A stretch of DNA of 64,000 nucleotides from Flammeovirga agarivorans (lineage in GTDB: Bacteria; Bacteroidota; Bacteroidia; Cytophagales; Flammeovirgaceae). The notes under the pieces are model-generated. The model did not search any database, was not told the origin of the DNA, and worked only from the letters and a program-made list of their open reading frames with translations. Positions 9,633 to 17,748 of this stretch are shown here, piece after piece. Position 1 is the first letter of the stretch; each line of letters starts with the position of its first letter. The position numbers and the translations under genes were made by a program. The stretch lies in NCBI RefSeq assembly GCF_012641475.1, contig NZ_JABAIL010000016.1:31902-95901 (forward strand), given 5' to 3'.

Positions 9633-10808
9633 TTATTCAGTAACTACTTCTAGATCACCGCTAAATCTTATTTCATTCTTGCGCATCTGAAGATGTGAAG
9701 ATTTAAGAGCGCTTATCAGTTCAAATGAAAGCGGGTTCTCTTTACCGCTTACTTCTTTAGTAAACTGATCTAGTCCAATAATACGCGCGGCATTTTCACC
9801 GCCATATCTGACACCAACTTGATTGATATTAAAGTCGTCATACTCTGGCGCGTCGTTAATACCGACTTGGTCGGCGCGCGAAACTACATCATGTTCGCAA
9901 TGAACATCAGATACAGAAACCGCATATTTGATATGCATATTCTCTTTGGTTAGGTTAGCTACTTCTTTTTCTGTAAGCTCTCTGAGCGTTACCATTCTTA
10001 GCGCATTTCTGTACGCGTATACGAGGCACGCGTTTTTTGAGTGCGAATGTGAAGAGTCGCAGAACATCACGCTTTTAAAATTCTCATGCTCTTGTATGTG
10101 ATGCATAAAATTATGCATCATAACTTCTTCCAACTGCGCTTCACTAAGCTCTTCAACGGGTACGCCATTATGGGCGCTTTTTAGCAATTTATCTTTAAAG
10201 ACAATATCGGTTACTGCTACATTTCTGATCGAGCGCACTTGTCTCGATAAAATATCCGACTTTATTTGCTCTATATCGTTAGACTTTAAAAAATCATCTG
10301 AATACAGTTCTTTAGCTTGTTCATCTAAAGTTTTAGAACGGCTTTCTTGTGGTCGCGCTTCCATCTCTAGTGCGTACACTGACTCCAATGTATACTCCAA
10401 GGATTCGTTTTTAGCGCTAATAAATCTACTCTGCTTTGATATGGTTTCTTTCTTTTCGAAACAATTTCCAAAATAAGGGAAGACTGCTTCAGTCAACCAC
10501 TCATTGAATACTTGTTTTTTTCCAGCTACTGTTTTTAAAGGAGCATCTTTCGCTTTTTCAATCGACCATAGGATAAAGATTGCGCTTACTGCTTTTGCTT
10601 TTAAATCTTTTAACAGTGGTTTGACTGTTTTGGTGAACTCACTTTTAGTTCTTTCATCAGGAGCAAGCGCTCCGAAGTCAGCTAATGCATCTGTAATAGA
10701 TGCGTTGTTTAAATACTCAACAAGTCTAGTTTTTACTTGAATCAATCCGATTTTAGCGATGTATTTTTTATTGTTTTCCATAATACTAAGCGCAGTAATC
10801 AACTGCAT
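9633..10808 (-). CDS. GCGC-rich gene, unknown function
   Basis: 391 residues, soluble and helical-looking, with a His/Ser cluster (MMHNFMHHIQEHENF, then DSSHSHSKN at about residues 230-260). Not recognised. The DNA is unlike its neighbours: the tetranucleotide GCGC occurs about every 60-70 nt here but only sporadically elsewhere, often at synonymous sites. The start at 10808 has the A-rich leader AAACTTAAAAAT common in this genome; an internal ATG at 10781 is the alternative. Composition suggests recent acquisition or selected GCGC sites. Confidence 0.8.
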   Translation of the reverse strand: MQLITALSIMENNKKYIAKIGLIQVKTRLVEYLNNASITDALADFGALAPDERTKSEFTKTVKPLLKDLKAKAVSAIFILWSIEKAKDAPLKTVAGKKQVFNEWLTEAVFPYFGNCFEKKETISKQSRFISAKNESLEYTLESVYALEMEARPQESRSKTLDEQAKELYSDDFLKSNDIEQIKSDILSRQVRSIRNVAVTDIVFKDKLLKSAHNGVPVEELSEAQLEEVMMHNFMHHIQEHENFKSVMFCDSSHSHSKNACLVYAYRNALRMVTLRELTEKEVANLTKENMHIKYAVSVSDVHCEHDVVSRADQVGINDAPEYDDFNINQVGVRYGGENAARIIGLDQFTKEVSGKENPLSFELISALKSSHLQMRKNEIRFSGDLEVVTE

Positions 10809-11525
10809 ATTTTTAAGTTTTGAGAAACGAGAACGGTTGATGATGTCGCGCTCGTCATTGGTGTTGTTGATCTTAAATGATCATATTATAATATAACAAT
10901 TATCAACTAATACACAAATATTTTTTGAATTATTTTTATATTTTTTCATATAGTATATTTAATAAATATGGATAGTATATGAGACTAAATTTTAAATACA
11001 GTATACTAAAATCATTATTTAAACATACACTAAGCAACTTTTTGAAATTCACACACCTCACTCCGATGCATGTACTCGCGTGCTAAACTCCTTACCTTTA
11101 AATTGTACTTTTCTAATATACGCGCCTAGATTCCCTACACATCCTCAACAAAACAATCTTTCGTCAATCCTAAATTCCTCCAAATACATTTTATTCCTTC
11201 TCGCGGATCCACCTCCACCTCACCAAAGAATATTCTGTGATGCCTTTGCCCATATTCCCACACATGCGGGACAGCCTAAATGCTCCATACCTCCCATAAC
11301 CTCCTAAAAATCAAGGCGTTCACTTCTCTCCCGCCTAACACACACGCAAATACACAAAGAGATAAAAGACTATTAAGAAGCACACTCACCCATTTCTCTC
11401 TCTATTTCACTGTTATTAATGCTATTTCCTATATAAAGCTATACCTTTTTCTCGCGCGAAAATTTTAGCCCCAACAACCGACTTATATAAGTTTCCTAGA
11501 TTAAGGGCATAAAAAAAGACACAAC
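10809..11525. other. Long non-coding region with strong strand asymmetry
   Basis: About 700 nt. 10860-11030 is very AT-rich and holds a plus-oriented copy of the leader box (TACACAAATATT, 10911-10922). From about 11040 to 11460 the top strand is C-rich and G-poor with many ACAC, CTCC and CCTCC runs and several CGCG/GCGC sites. Frames that cross it (11080-11307 and 11280-11468, plus) have Pro/His/Ser-rich translations and no start signals, so I do not call them genes. Confidence 0.6.
10979..11086 (+). CDS. Candidate 35-residue peptide
   Basis: ATG at 10979, 35 codons, basic and hydrophobic (MRLNFKYSILKSLFKHTLSN). It follows the plus-oriented leader box at 10911-10922 by 57 nt, a longer gap than usual. 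Coding potential is weak; it is listed because the box otherwise has no target. Confidence 0.2.
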   Translation: MRLNFKYSILKSLFKHTLSNFLKFTHLTPMHVLAC

Positions 11526-11540
11526 TCATAGAACTGTGCC
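11518..11540 (-). terminator. Hairpin terminator
   Basis: On the minus strand GGCACAGTT pairs with GTTGTGTC (with wobbles), followed by a run of seven T. It would end the transcript carrying 11711-12097 and overlaps the end of the 55-codon candidate frame. Confidence 0.65.
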
Positions 11541-11693
11541 TTTTATACATGTGATTTTCTTAATAATTACTTCTGTGAACGTTAAGCATAACTTGCTATT
11601 GCCTTTATGTAGTCTACATCCTTCTTTTCCGCCAAATTTTTGACTGAAAGAAAAACACCGCTCAAGGAGCAATGCCTTTCTATTCTTGTTCAT
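11526..11693 (-). CDS. Candidate 55-residue basic peptide
   Basis: Frame from ATG 11693 to TGA 11526, 18 nt after the stop of the next gene upstream. The translation is basic and Cys-containing, with FGGKEG at about residues 19-24. The DNA around this motif (about 11620-11636) is repeated in the neighbouring gene near 11871-11888, giving FGGKRR there. It may be real or the remnant of a partial duplication; the end overlaps the terminator. Confidence 0.3.
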   Translation of the reverse strand: MNKNRKALLLERCFSFSQKFGGKEGCRLHKGNSKLCLTFTEVIIKKITCIKGTVL

Positions 11694-11710
11694 TAATCTT
11701 CATTAATCAT

Positions 11711-12097
11711 CTATACCTTATAGGGGAGTCTATGGACTAACATTCTAGAACATCTTCCGTCTTCCCCTTTTGCTTTGGAGTGGTCCCACAAATACAAAAT
11801 GAATATTACGCTGCTATCCTCAGTTTTTATATGGATAGTTGCACTCCTATTCTCTGTAAGAGTGTACCTTCTTTTTCCGCCAAATTTTTCTTCTTGTTTC
11901 TTTGTAGGCATGGCTAGGCCATCCTTATCCAAATACCACATCTCAGGATAACGTTCCTCGCGAGTCTGGTATGACCAAACATGCAAGGGCATCCCTGCGG
12001 GTTTTGTACTGATAAGATTTTTCATGTACTCGTATTGAGTACTAATTGTGCTAAATACTTTTGTTAAATCAATAACCTCTTTTGTAGTTGATTCCAT
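11711..12097 (-). CDS. Unknown 128-residue protein
   Basis: 128 residues with several Trp and aromatic residues (HVWSYQTREERYPEMWYLDK, about 39-58) and a beta-rich second half (SATIHIKTEDSSVIFILYLWDHSKA). The leader is A-rich, and a TATATTTG -7 element on the minus strand at 12267-12274 may drive it. Not recognised. Confidence 0.7.
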   Translation of the reverse strand: MESTTKEVIDLTKVFSTISTQYEYMKNLISTKPAGMPLHVWSYQTREERYPEMWYLDKDGLAMPTKKQEEKFGGKRRYTLTENRSATIHIKTEDSSVIFILYLWDHSKAKGEDGRCSRMLVHRLPYKV

Positions 12098-12322
12098 AAT
12101 GTTTTTTAAGTTTAATAATACTTAAATCTACATTGGGGATTCATGAAATCAATGCCTCTTATAAATTACTATTCAACCGTTTTATTTCTGTTTATTTTTG
12201 TCGTGAGTAGATTTTATTTAGTAGTTGGAATATTTATACATTAAAAGTTTTTAAAGCTTATACGAGCAAATATAAAAGCTTTTTCAAAATAATTATAATT
12301 ATTTCTAAAAGTATAAAAAAAA
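12098..12322. other. AT-rich intergenic leader
   Basis: Holds a minus-strand TATATTTG at 12267-12274 (TAnnTTTG -7 match, no -33 TTG at the usual spacing) and otherwise AT-rich sequence. No gene seen. Confidence 0.4.
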
Positions 12323-12345
12323 GACACATTTCAGTGAAACATGCC
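12323..12345 (-). terminator. Hairpin terminator after the RadC-like gene
   Basis: On the minus strand GGCATGTTT pairs imperfectly with AAATGTGTC, followed by T8. Same length and same GGCA start as the hairpin at 11518-11540. Confidence 0.65.
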
Positions 12346-12376
12346 TTTAAAGTAAAAGTATTACTCTTGTATAAGT

Positions 12377-12820
12377 TTATATAAGTCCTTCGTCTGCAAA
12401 CGAGTAGTATCCTTGATCACTGATTACCAAGTGATCTAACACGGGTAGTTCTAGATATTTCCCCGCTGCTTTTATTTTGTTCGTAAACTGTATATCAGCC
12501 GAGCTTGGCTGAAGATTACCTGAGGGGTGATTGTGCACTAAGATCACCGAACTTGCCTGTGCGACAAGTGCGTGACCGAAAACTTTTTTGGGGTCTGCTG
12601 ACGTTCCTGCAATACCACCAATGGATATAGTTTTCACCCCAATCACTTCGTTGGCTCTGTCAATTAAGATTATTTTTAGGGACTCATAAAAAGCTATGTC
12701 GTCCCCATAAAACGGGAGAATAATTCTATATCCGTCCTTAGATGTTCTAAGCCTTCCAAGTGACTTTTCTCTGTTTATCTCATAGGAGTATTTCAACTCC
12801 TTTATCATGAAGTCTTCCAT
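12377..12820 (-). CDS. RadC-like JAB/MPN domain protein
   Basis: 147 residues, one domain without the helix-hairpin-helix found in chromosomal RadC. The JAMM zinc motif is complete: HNHPSGNLQPSSAD (about H96, H98, S106, D109). Such short JAB proteins are common on Bacteroidota mobile elements; their activity is not established. The ATG overlaps the previous stop (TAATG), so the two genes are coupled. Confidence 0.9.
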   Translation of the reverse strand: MEDFMIKELKYSYEINREKSLGRLRTSKDGYRIILPFYGDDIAFYESLKIILIDRANEVIGVKTISIGGIAGTSADPKKVFGHALVAQASSVILVHNHPSGNLQPSSADIQFTNKIKAAGKYLELPVLDHLVISDQGYYSFADEGLI

Positions 12821-13059
12821 TATGCTCTCTTTACCTTTAATGCTGTAGACAAGTTCTTGCTACATGTTTTTAAATCTTTTAGTGTACCTTCATTGATGCG
12901 ATTTTTTCGCTTCAATGAGTCTTCGATTAGTCTGAGAGCGTGGGAGCCTCTATTTATGTATAGAGGGTTGGACTTCTTAAGTCCTTGGACAGCTGCTTTT
13001 GCCATTGCTATCCTTTTTTGGGCGATAACCTCTTGTAGAGGAGAAAATGCTTTCTTCAT
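12820..13059 (-). CDS. Small basic protein, unknown
   Basis: 79 residues, strongly basic and helical (FSPLQEVIAQKRIAMAKAAV, later KNLSTALKVKRA). A CACACAAATATT box at 13074-13085 lies 14 nt before the ATG, so this gene opens the transcript to the RadC-like gene. Not recognised. Confidence 0.72.
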   Translation of the reverse strand: MKKAFSPLQEVIAQKRIAMAKAAVQGLKKSNPLYINRGSHALRLIEDSLKRKNRINEGTLKDLKTCSKNLSTALKVKRA

Positions 13060-13197
13060 TTAATTTTAAGTTTAATATTTGTGTGTATCGTAATATTAAG
13101 CATATAGGGGATCTCGCAGCACACCTCTAGCAGATCTGAAAAGGCACAAAAAAAGGAAGCACAAAAGCACTCCCCTTTCTCTACTGATTTATCATGC

Positions 13198-14355
13198 CTA
13201 ATAAATTTCTTTTGCTAGTTCTTCTAACTCTTTCGAGTTGAGGATTTGTTCAACTTTTTGATCGACCTCTTTTTGGGTCAACCTTTTTAGCTGGTCTATC
13301 ATTTTCTCTGTTGACAGCACCTTTCCATTGCTAAGAATAAACTTGTCTTTTGACAGTGGTGATACAACCACTCCCCCATACTTAATTGATAGTGGGTACT
13401 CTTTGAACTGTAACTTCTCTCCATTAGGTGAGATTCCTAAATCTTTAAGTGTTCTTTTAAGTAGGCTTAATGCCTTATGTGCTTCAGGAAACTTTACCTC
13501 CAGACCATCTTCCACGTTTTTATCCTTAACTATTTCGGGATCAAATGCGTGATCATGCAAGGCACTAATCCAATCAGTATATTCCTGAGTAATTCCGTTG
13601 GTTGCAGCTTTTAGTAGTTTTGTTTTGTTTCCATACTGACTTCTGACGTTGCCATTTTTCTGAACCTGGTAACTGTTGCCATTGCTTGAGAGGTAAGACA
13701 CCCCCTCATATAAACCATTAATTACTTTCGGGAATTTCGATACGATTCTCCCTGTTTCTAAACTTTTGTATACGGGCATTTCTTCATCAAATCGCCCTGT
13801 CCACTCTAAGTTGAGTGCGACCATTAATCGAAAGTTCAATTTTGGGAACTTTTGGCCTTCACGTTGGGAGACTATAGGTTGGGGTGACATTACCCCATCG
13901 TACCAAAGTGTTTCAATCTTATCCTTAATATGGGTTAGGTCTATAGCTTTTTTTCGTTTCTCATAGGTACGATTTACAAAGTAATACCGTTCCTCGATTC
14001 CGGTTTCTGTATGCTCCACCTCCAACACTCGCTTGTTGTGGCTCATGTTAAATCTAGGGTTATGTGGATCTGATTTAATCCTCTCGATTAAGTAATCCAA
14101 TGTTTTGGCGGATTCTTTGTAATCAACTACGGCCTTTTGGTAGGCTGTTCTGTTGCAGATTTCAAGCTGTTTTTCAATCCTTTCGTCAGTAAAAGACTGA
14201 ACTTCTTTTTCTAGTTTTAGTTTAAGGGCTAAGAGGCCGTTATCTGCCTCAAGATTCTTTTTCACTTCCATTTCGAAAGTGTTCTTAGGGGACTTTCCTT
14301 TTTTAAGATTTTCTTTTACTTCCTCTACTCTTCTTAGGTAATCCGTTACGTTCAT
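13198..14355 (-). CDS. Unknown 385-residue protein
   Basis: The start is set at ATG 14355 because a CACACAAATATT box (14376-14387) and A/T-rich leader precede it; the longer frame to 14415 would place the box inside the coding region. The protein begins MNVTDYLRRVEEVKENLKKG, is coiled-coil-like to about residue 90, then has a mixed domain with repeated Tyr/Asn segments (GLYEGVSYLSSNGNSYQVQK) and a helical C-terminus. Not recognised. Confidence 0.8.
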   Translation of the reverse strand: MNVTDYLRRVEEVKENLKKGKSPKNTFEMEVKKNLEADNGLLALKLKLEKEVQSFTDERIEKQLEICNRTAYQKAVVDYKESAKTLDYLIERIKSDPHNPRFNMSHNKRVLEVEHTETGIEERYYFVNRTYEKRKKAIDLTHIKDKIETLWYDGVMSPQPIVSQREGQKFPKLNFRLMVALNLEWTGRFDEEMPVYKSLETGRIVSKFPKVINGLYEGVSYLSSNGNSYQVQKNGNVRSQYGNKTKLLKAATNGITQEYTDWISALHDHAFDPEIVKDKNVEDGLEVKFPEAHKALSLLKRTLKDLGISPNGEKLQFKEYPLSIKYGGVVVSPLSKDKFILSNGKVLSTEKMIDQLKRLTQKEVDQKVEQILNSKELEELAKEIY

Positions 14356-14462
14356 GACTTTTAAATTTAAATTAAAATATTTGTGTGTTTCTATATATGT
14401 AAATGTAAGGGTCAATTTTTCACGTTGGTATGCCTAGGAAAACTCTGTAGAAGAACAAAAAA

Positions 14463-14483
14463 TCACTCCACAAAGTAGAGTGA
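14463..14483 (-). terminator. Hairpin terminator
   Basis: TCACTC (14463-14468) pairs with GAGTGA (14478-14483), followed on the minus strand by T6. Ends the 14505-15778 gene group. Confidence 0.75.
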
Positions 14484-14504
14484 CTTTAAGTAAAAAAATG
14501 CTAT

Positions 14505-14753
14505 CTAGAACCTCACTACAGTAAGCACTTCGGAGTCAATAAATAACTCCTGTATTCTCATTCTTGCTTCTTGATAATTTGTATACTGTTCGGGGTGTAT
14601 TAGTAAGTCCCCTTCCACGTTTTCAATTTCGTACTGAAACTGAGTTTTCTTTTGTGGAAATTTTAGGAGAATGACTCCTTTCCCCTTCAATTCAAACTCA
14701 AGGCAAAGACCATATCGCCTTAATTTTTTGTCTTTAATTTTAATACCAATCAT
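14505..14753 (-). CDS. Small unknown protein
   Basis: 82 residues, beta-rich (MIGIKIKDKKLRRYGLCLEF, GVILLKFPQKKTQFQYEIEN), ending EVLTVVRF. It follows the upstream gene by 2 nt and is last in a four-gene string of similar small proteins. Not recognised. Confidence 0.68.
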   Translation of the reverse strand: MIGIKIKDKKLRRYGLCLEFELKGKGVILLKFPQKKTQFQYEIENVEGDLLIHPEQYTNYQEARMRIQELFIDSEVLTVVRF

Positions 14754-14755
14754 AA

Positions 14756-15157
14756 TTAACGGTTACTGACATATGAAACAATCACAAGGACTTCCTCGTT
14801 TTTATCGAAATTTTCTTGGACGTTTGGAATTAACGTCTTTCGGTAGACACTTCCCTTAGTAATAAACGAAGTGCTTTCTAAACTATAATTGAGGACTTTC
14901 TCCACAAACTCCTCTAGTAATTGAAGCCATCTAGCGTATGACTTCTCCATCGAGGTTTCCCACTGATTCGAGAACTGACGGGATAGTTCACAACTTACCC
15001 GCTCAGCTTCACTCTTAAAGCCTAGCTCTTTGGTATCCTTTCTCCAGTATTCTTCATTTTCGGAGAAATCATTATCATGTTCTAGGATTCCCAGAAACAT
15101 GTCGGGTTTTTGGGGTAGCACAACTGTATTAATGATGTGCATTTTGCTATACCTCAT
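14756..15157 (-). CDS. Small unknown protein
   Basis: 133 residues, acidic and helical in the middle (SRQFSNQWETSMEKSYARWL, LQLLEEFVEKVLNY). A second ATG at 15142 is possible. Part of the 14505-15778 operon. Not recognised. Confidence 0.7.
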   Translation of the reverse strand: MRYSKMHIINTVVLPQKPDMFLGILEHDNDFSENEEYWRKDTKELGFKSEAERVSCELSRQFSNQWETSMEKSYARWLQLLEEFVEKVLNYSLESTSFITKGSVYRKTLIPNVQENFDKNEEVLVIVSYVSNR

Positions 15158-15162
15158 GTTGT

Positions 15163-15519
15163 TTAATTTAACTCTATAATACGGGGGGTTACCCTGTCGA
15201 TGTAGTTTTCAAATCCTTGGGTAAATGACTTGGTATTTGTATAAATCTCAACCCCTTCAACTTTAATATTAATTACAGATTCATTCGTACAGAACCCTAA
15301 TCTAAAGTTAAGGGAGTCTTCATGCTTGACTTCTTTCCCAACAATTTCGCAGTTTTTTAAACTCCACCGTTCCATAAATACTAAGGCAACGATTTTATCT
15401 GCAGTTACCTCAAACTGATATGAATTTGGAGGGTTTTCAAAACATGATCCATCAAACAGCATGAGCATTTCCCCATACTTACTTCTTAATAGATCTATGT
15501 TATCAATTATAGATTGCAT
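15163..15519 (-). CDS. Small unknown protein
   Basis: 118 residues with alternating beta segments (YQFEVTADKIVALVFMERWS; SVINIKVEGVEIYTNTKSF). Overlaps the upstream gene by 17 nt. Not recognised. Confidence 0.7.
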   Translation of the reverse strand: MQSIIDNIDLLRSKYGEMLMLFDGSCFENPPNSYQFEVTADKIVALVFMERWSLKNCEIVGKEVKHEDSLNFRLGFCTNESVINIKVEGVEIYTNTKSFTQGFENYIDRVTPRIIELN

Positions 15520-15778
15520 AAATGTTATTCTTATTAAAAATAACGATGTCCTTGTAGGACAGAGACGGGTTTAGTAGGTCATTGTCAACAGAAGCTATAA
15601 CTTTATCTCCTTCTACTTTCAATACTCTAGTCCAAAATCTTTCTGCTTCATAGCAGATTTTCACTATATCGTGAACCTTTAAGTTATCAAGCTCTTCTTT
15701 ATTTGGAGCTGAAAAGGTATCAGGATGTTTAATCCTTAAATCTTGTGCGTTTTCTGCACTTGTTCTTAAGTCAATCAT
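15503..15778 (-). CDS. Small protein with an ERFW-type beta domain
   Basis: 91 residues from ATG 15778 (MIDLRTSAENAQ); the longer frame would run into the upstream terminator hairpin. The core VHDIVKICYEAERFWTRVLK followed by DGD-like turns and NDLL resembles a small beta domain common in phages and bacteria (often annotated DUF2314-like); this is weak pattern recognition. No activity is known. Confidence 0.65.
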   Translation of the reverse strand: MIDLRTSAENAQDLRIKHPDTFSAPNKEELDNLKVHDIVKICYEAERFWTRVLKVEGDKVIASVDNDLLNPSLSYKDIVIFNKNNIYAIYN

Positions 15779-15797
15779 TATTTTGAGTATAAAAAAA

Positions 15798-15817
15798 GAG
15801 TGCTTAATCAAGCACTC
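15798..15817 (-). terminator. Hairpin terminator after the lipoprotein gene
   Basis: GAGTGCTT (15798-15805) pairs with AAGCACTC (15810-15817), loop 4 nt, followed on the minus strand by T7. It separates the lipoprotein gene from the small-gene operon. Confidence 0.85.
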
Positions 15818-15828
15818 CTCTTTGCGTT

Positions 15829-16479
15829 TTATCTTATTTTATTGAGGTCTTTATATCCCTCATTTACATCAATTTCTATCCTATAATAGCCACTTTCTAG
15901 GGTTACCCACTCAGGCAGATTATCCTCGTAGTTATAATTCTTTGCCGTAATGTGATTCACCTCTTCGTCTCTTGCTGTATCCCAATACGTAGTTGGGAGA
16001 GTGTACGTGTGTGCGTACATTAGCTCAGAGAAGTTGTAAGTATTCGGAGTTAGATCCTTTAATATAAGAGTATAACTATCTTTCAAGGATTCCCTATCTT
16101 CTTCATGTCGAATTCTATCATGTAAAGAAGCAGTGTTGGACTCCCCCAGATTATCTACAGCGTATCCATCCTCAGCACTATAGAAAGTGTCAACCTCCGC
16201 ATGCATATTAACCATAAAGAATACCTGGTATGGGGATGTGTTAGTCATCGTATCCTCGTAACTTGATACATATTCCTCAATTCCTGAAAAGGTAACTTCT
16301 AAAGTAACCTTCGAGGTGTCATAGTCAGCAAACGTTAGAGTGTCGTATACTTCAACCTGAACATATACTGTATCGGATACTGTTTCGGCCTCCGGTGTTA
16401 GGTTGTTTACTTCATCGCATGAGGGTAGAGAGAGCATGGCTGCTCCTGTCAGTAAAAGGGTGCTAATCAGCTTTTTCAT
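15829..16479 (-). CDS. Phage-encoded lipoprotein
   Basis: 216 residues. The N-terminus is a lipoprotein signal peptide: MKK, hydrophobic LISTLLLTGAAMLSL, and lipobox SLPSC with cysteine at 21 followed by Asp-Glu. The mature part is acidic, beta-rich and unknown. The protein should be lipidated in the cell envelope of the host. Flanking terminators at 15798-15817 and 16521-16550 make it a single-gene unit, as is typical of lysogenic-conversion or superinfection-exclusion genes; that role is inference. Confidence 0.85.
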   Translation of the reverse strand: MKKLISTLLLTGAAMLSLPSCDEVNNLTPEAETVSDTVYVQVEVYDTLTFADYDTSKVTLEVTFSGIEEYVSSYEDTMTNTSPYQVFFMVNMHAEVDTFYSAEDGYAVDNLGESNTASLHDRIRHEEDRESLKDSYTLILKDLTPNTYNFSELMYAHTYTLPTTYWDTARDEEVNHITAKNYNYEDNLPEWVTLESGYYRIEIDVNEGYKDLNKIR

Positions 16480-16520
16480 TTTTCTTTAGTTTTTATTTAA
16501 TGGGTATAAAGGTATAATAA

Positions 16521-16550
16521 AAATAGGTAATACATAAGTATCACCTATTT
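16521..16550 (-). terminator. Strong hairpin terminator upstream of the lipoprotein gene
   Basis: A 13-bp stem (AAATAGGTGATAC with GTATTACCTATTT on the minus strand, one G-T pair) and TTAT loop, ending in a T-rich run. Ends the 16569-17706 operon. Confidence 0.85.
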
Positions 16551-16568
16551 AATCTTTTTTTGGGTTAA

Positions 16569-16832
16569 TTATTTTAGTAGGGTCTTGAGGATCTGCCACC
16601 TATGATGTGCTACAATATGATGGCTAATTAACTCTTCCATAAAAGAGCCTTTTTCCAGAAGCCACCCCCAATTCTCTTTAACTAAGGGGTCTGTTAGTAC
16701 AATAGAAAATATCAAGATTTCTCCTGCTTGGTTATCCAAGTTTTCTAGATTTTTCTTTGCGAACTCTGCCAACCTCTTCTGATCATTCGCAAGATCTGAC
16801 ATTTGTACTTTTAGTTCCCAAATCATACTCAA
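16569..16832 (-). CDS. Small unknown protein
   Basis: 87 residues, helical, beginning MSMIWELKVQMSDLANDQKR, with a Trp-containing middle (DPLVKENWGWLLEKGSFMEE) and His-rich end. Overlaps the upstream gene by 4 nt (ATGA type). Not recognised. Confidence 0.7.
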   Translation of the reverse strand: MSMIWELKVQMSDLANDQKRLAEFAKKNLENLDNQAGEILIFSIVLTDPLVKENWGWLLEKGSFMEELISHHIVAHHRWQILKTLLK

Positions 16833-17221
16833 GATGCTTTAACGATTCCTATTTTCAGGTTCCCTCTTTCAATAAGAATTTCACCAGAAATGTTGTCACC
16901 TAAAACTAAGGCATCCTTACTTGGCGAAAGGTTTGGGACCTCTACTAATTTTTGTCTGCCTCCTTGGTGTGTTACACCAATTTCAGCACTATAGATGTAT
17001 GTAGGTTCTCCTCTTTTCCACGACTCATATTTACTCTGCATGAGTTGTACGGGTATAAAAGAGTATCCCTGATGAACGAGAGCTACAACAGGGAAATACT
17101 TCCCTGTAGCAAACTCTCCTTTCGGAACTTGATTGATTACTGTTTTTCTGTTGACATCAAAAGCTCGAATTATTATCCCGCTTTTTTTACGTCCGTTGAT
17201 GTTTGTGTGAATACTTACCAT
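16829..17221 (-). CDS. Small beta-rich protein, unknown
   Basis: 130 residues, beta-rich and Gly/Asn-rich (MVSIHTNINGRKKSGIIIRA; VPNLSPSKDALVLGDNISGE). Start overlaps the upstream stop by 1 nt. Not recognised. Confidence 0.7.
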   Translation of the reverse strand: MVSIHTNINGRKKSGIIIRAFDVNRKTVINQVPKGEFATGKYFPVVALVHQGYSFIPVQLMQSKYESWKRGEPTYIYSAEIGVTHQGGRQKLVEVPNLSPSKDALVLGDNISGEILIERGNLKIGIVKAS

Positions 17222-17706
17222 TAGCTATATTTCTTTTTAAGAATCCTTTTGCAAGAATCCATGATTCTATTTATGTCCTCTTCTGATTTATGTGTGCAGA
17301 TTAGTTGCACTATTAGACCTTCACTGAAAGAAAGTTCATTTTCTTCAATAAAGTCTTCAATATCCTTATCCTTAATAGTACTTAGCGCTACTTCAACTTC
17401 TTCAATTACCTCTTCAAACTGAACTATTGCTTGAGGTGCTTTAATTTCCTTTTCTAGCCAAATTTTTTGTTCTATGAACTCTGAATATCGAGAGATTGCG
17501 GGTCTTAGTCCTAGTGCTGATTTTTTTGGAATTCCTGAGTCTTCAGAAATCAGTTCTATGTAGGTATCCACTTCCCCACGGCCAATGTTGTCGAGAGTCC
17601 CCACGCTCTCTTCTGCTCGCTGTACATTATAAATATACTGCTGTGCTGTACTTGTCGATAGTCCTTGTGCTTTTAGATAGCTTCTGAATTCGTTCTTGAA
17701 TTTCAT
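17221..17706 (-). CDS. Stand-alone SAM-like (recombinase core-binding) domain protein
   Basis: 161 residues. Residues 1-90 read like the N-terminal core-binding domain of tyrosine recombinases: FRSYLKAQGLSTSTAQQYIY, then a helix and a second YSEFIEQKIW-type helix. No catalytic Arg-His-Arg-Tyr domain follows; residues 95-161 are an acidic helical tail. It might bind DNA or act as an excision or decoy factor, or simply share the fold. A CACACAAATATT box (17717-17728) lies 10 nt before the start. Confidence 0.6.
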   Translation of the reverse strand: MKFKNEFRSYLKAQGLSTSTAQQYIYNVQRAEESVGTLDNIGRGEVDTYIELISEDSGIPKKSALGLRPAISRYSEFIEQKIWLEKEIKAPQAIVQFEEVIEEVEVALSTIKDKDIEDFIEENELSFSEGLIVQLICTHKSEEDINRIMDSCKRILKKKYS

Positions 17707-17748
17707 TTTTAAGTTTAATATTTGTGTGAAAAAAATAAATTTGCCGTT

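Noticed and set aside
11080..11468. Two plus-strand frames in the C-rich region
   Set aside because: Translations are biased by the C-rich strand, overlap each other and have no leader box or A-rich start context.
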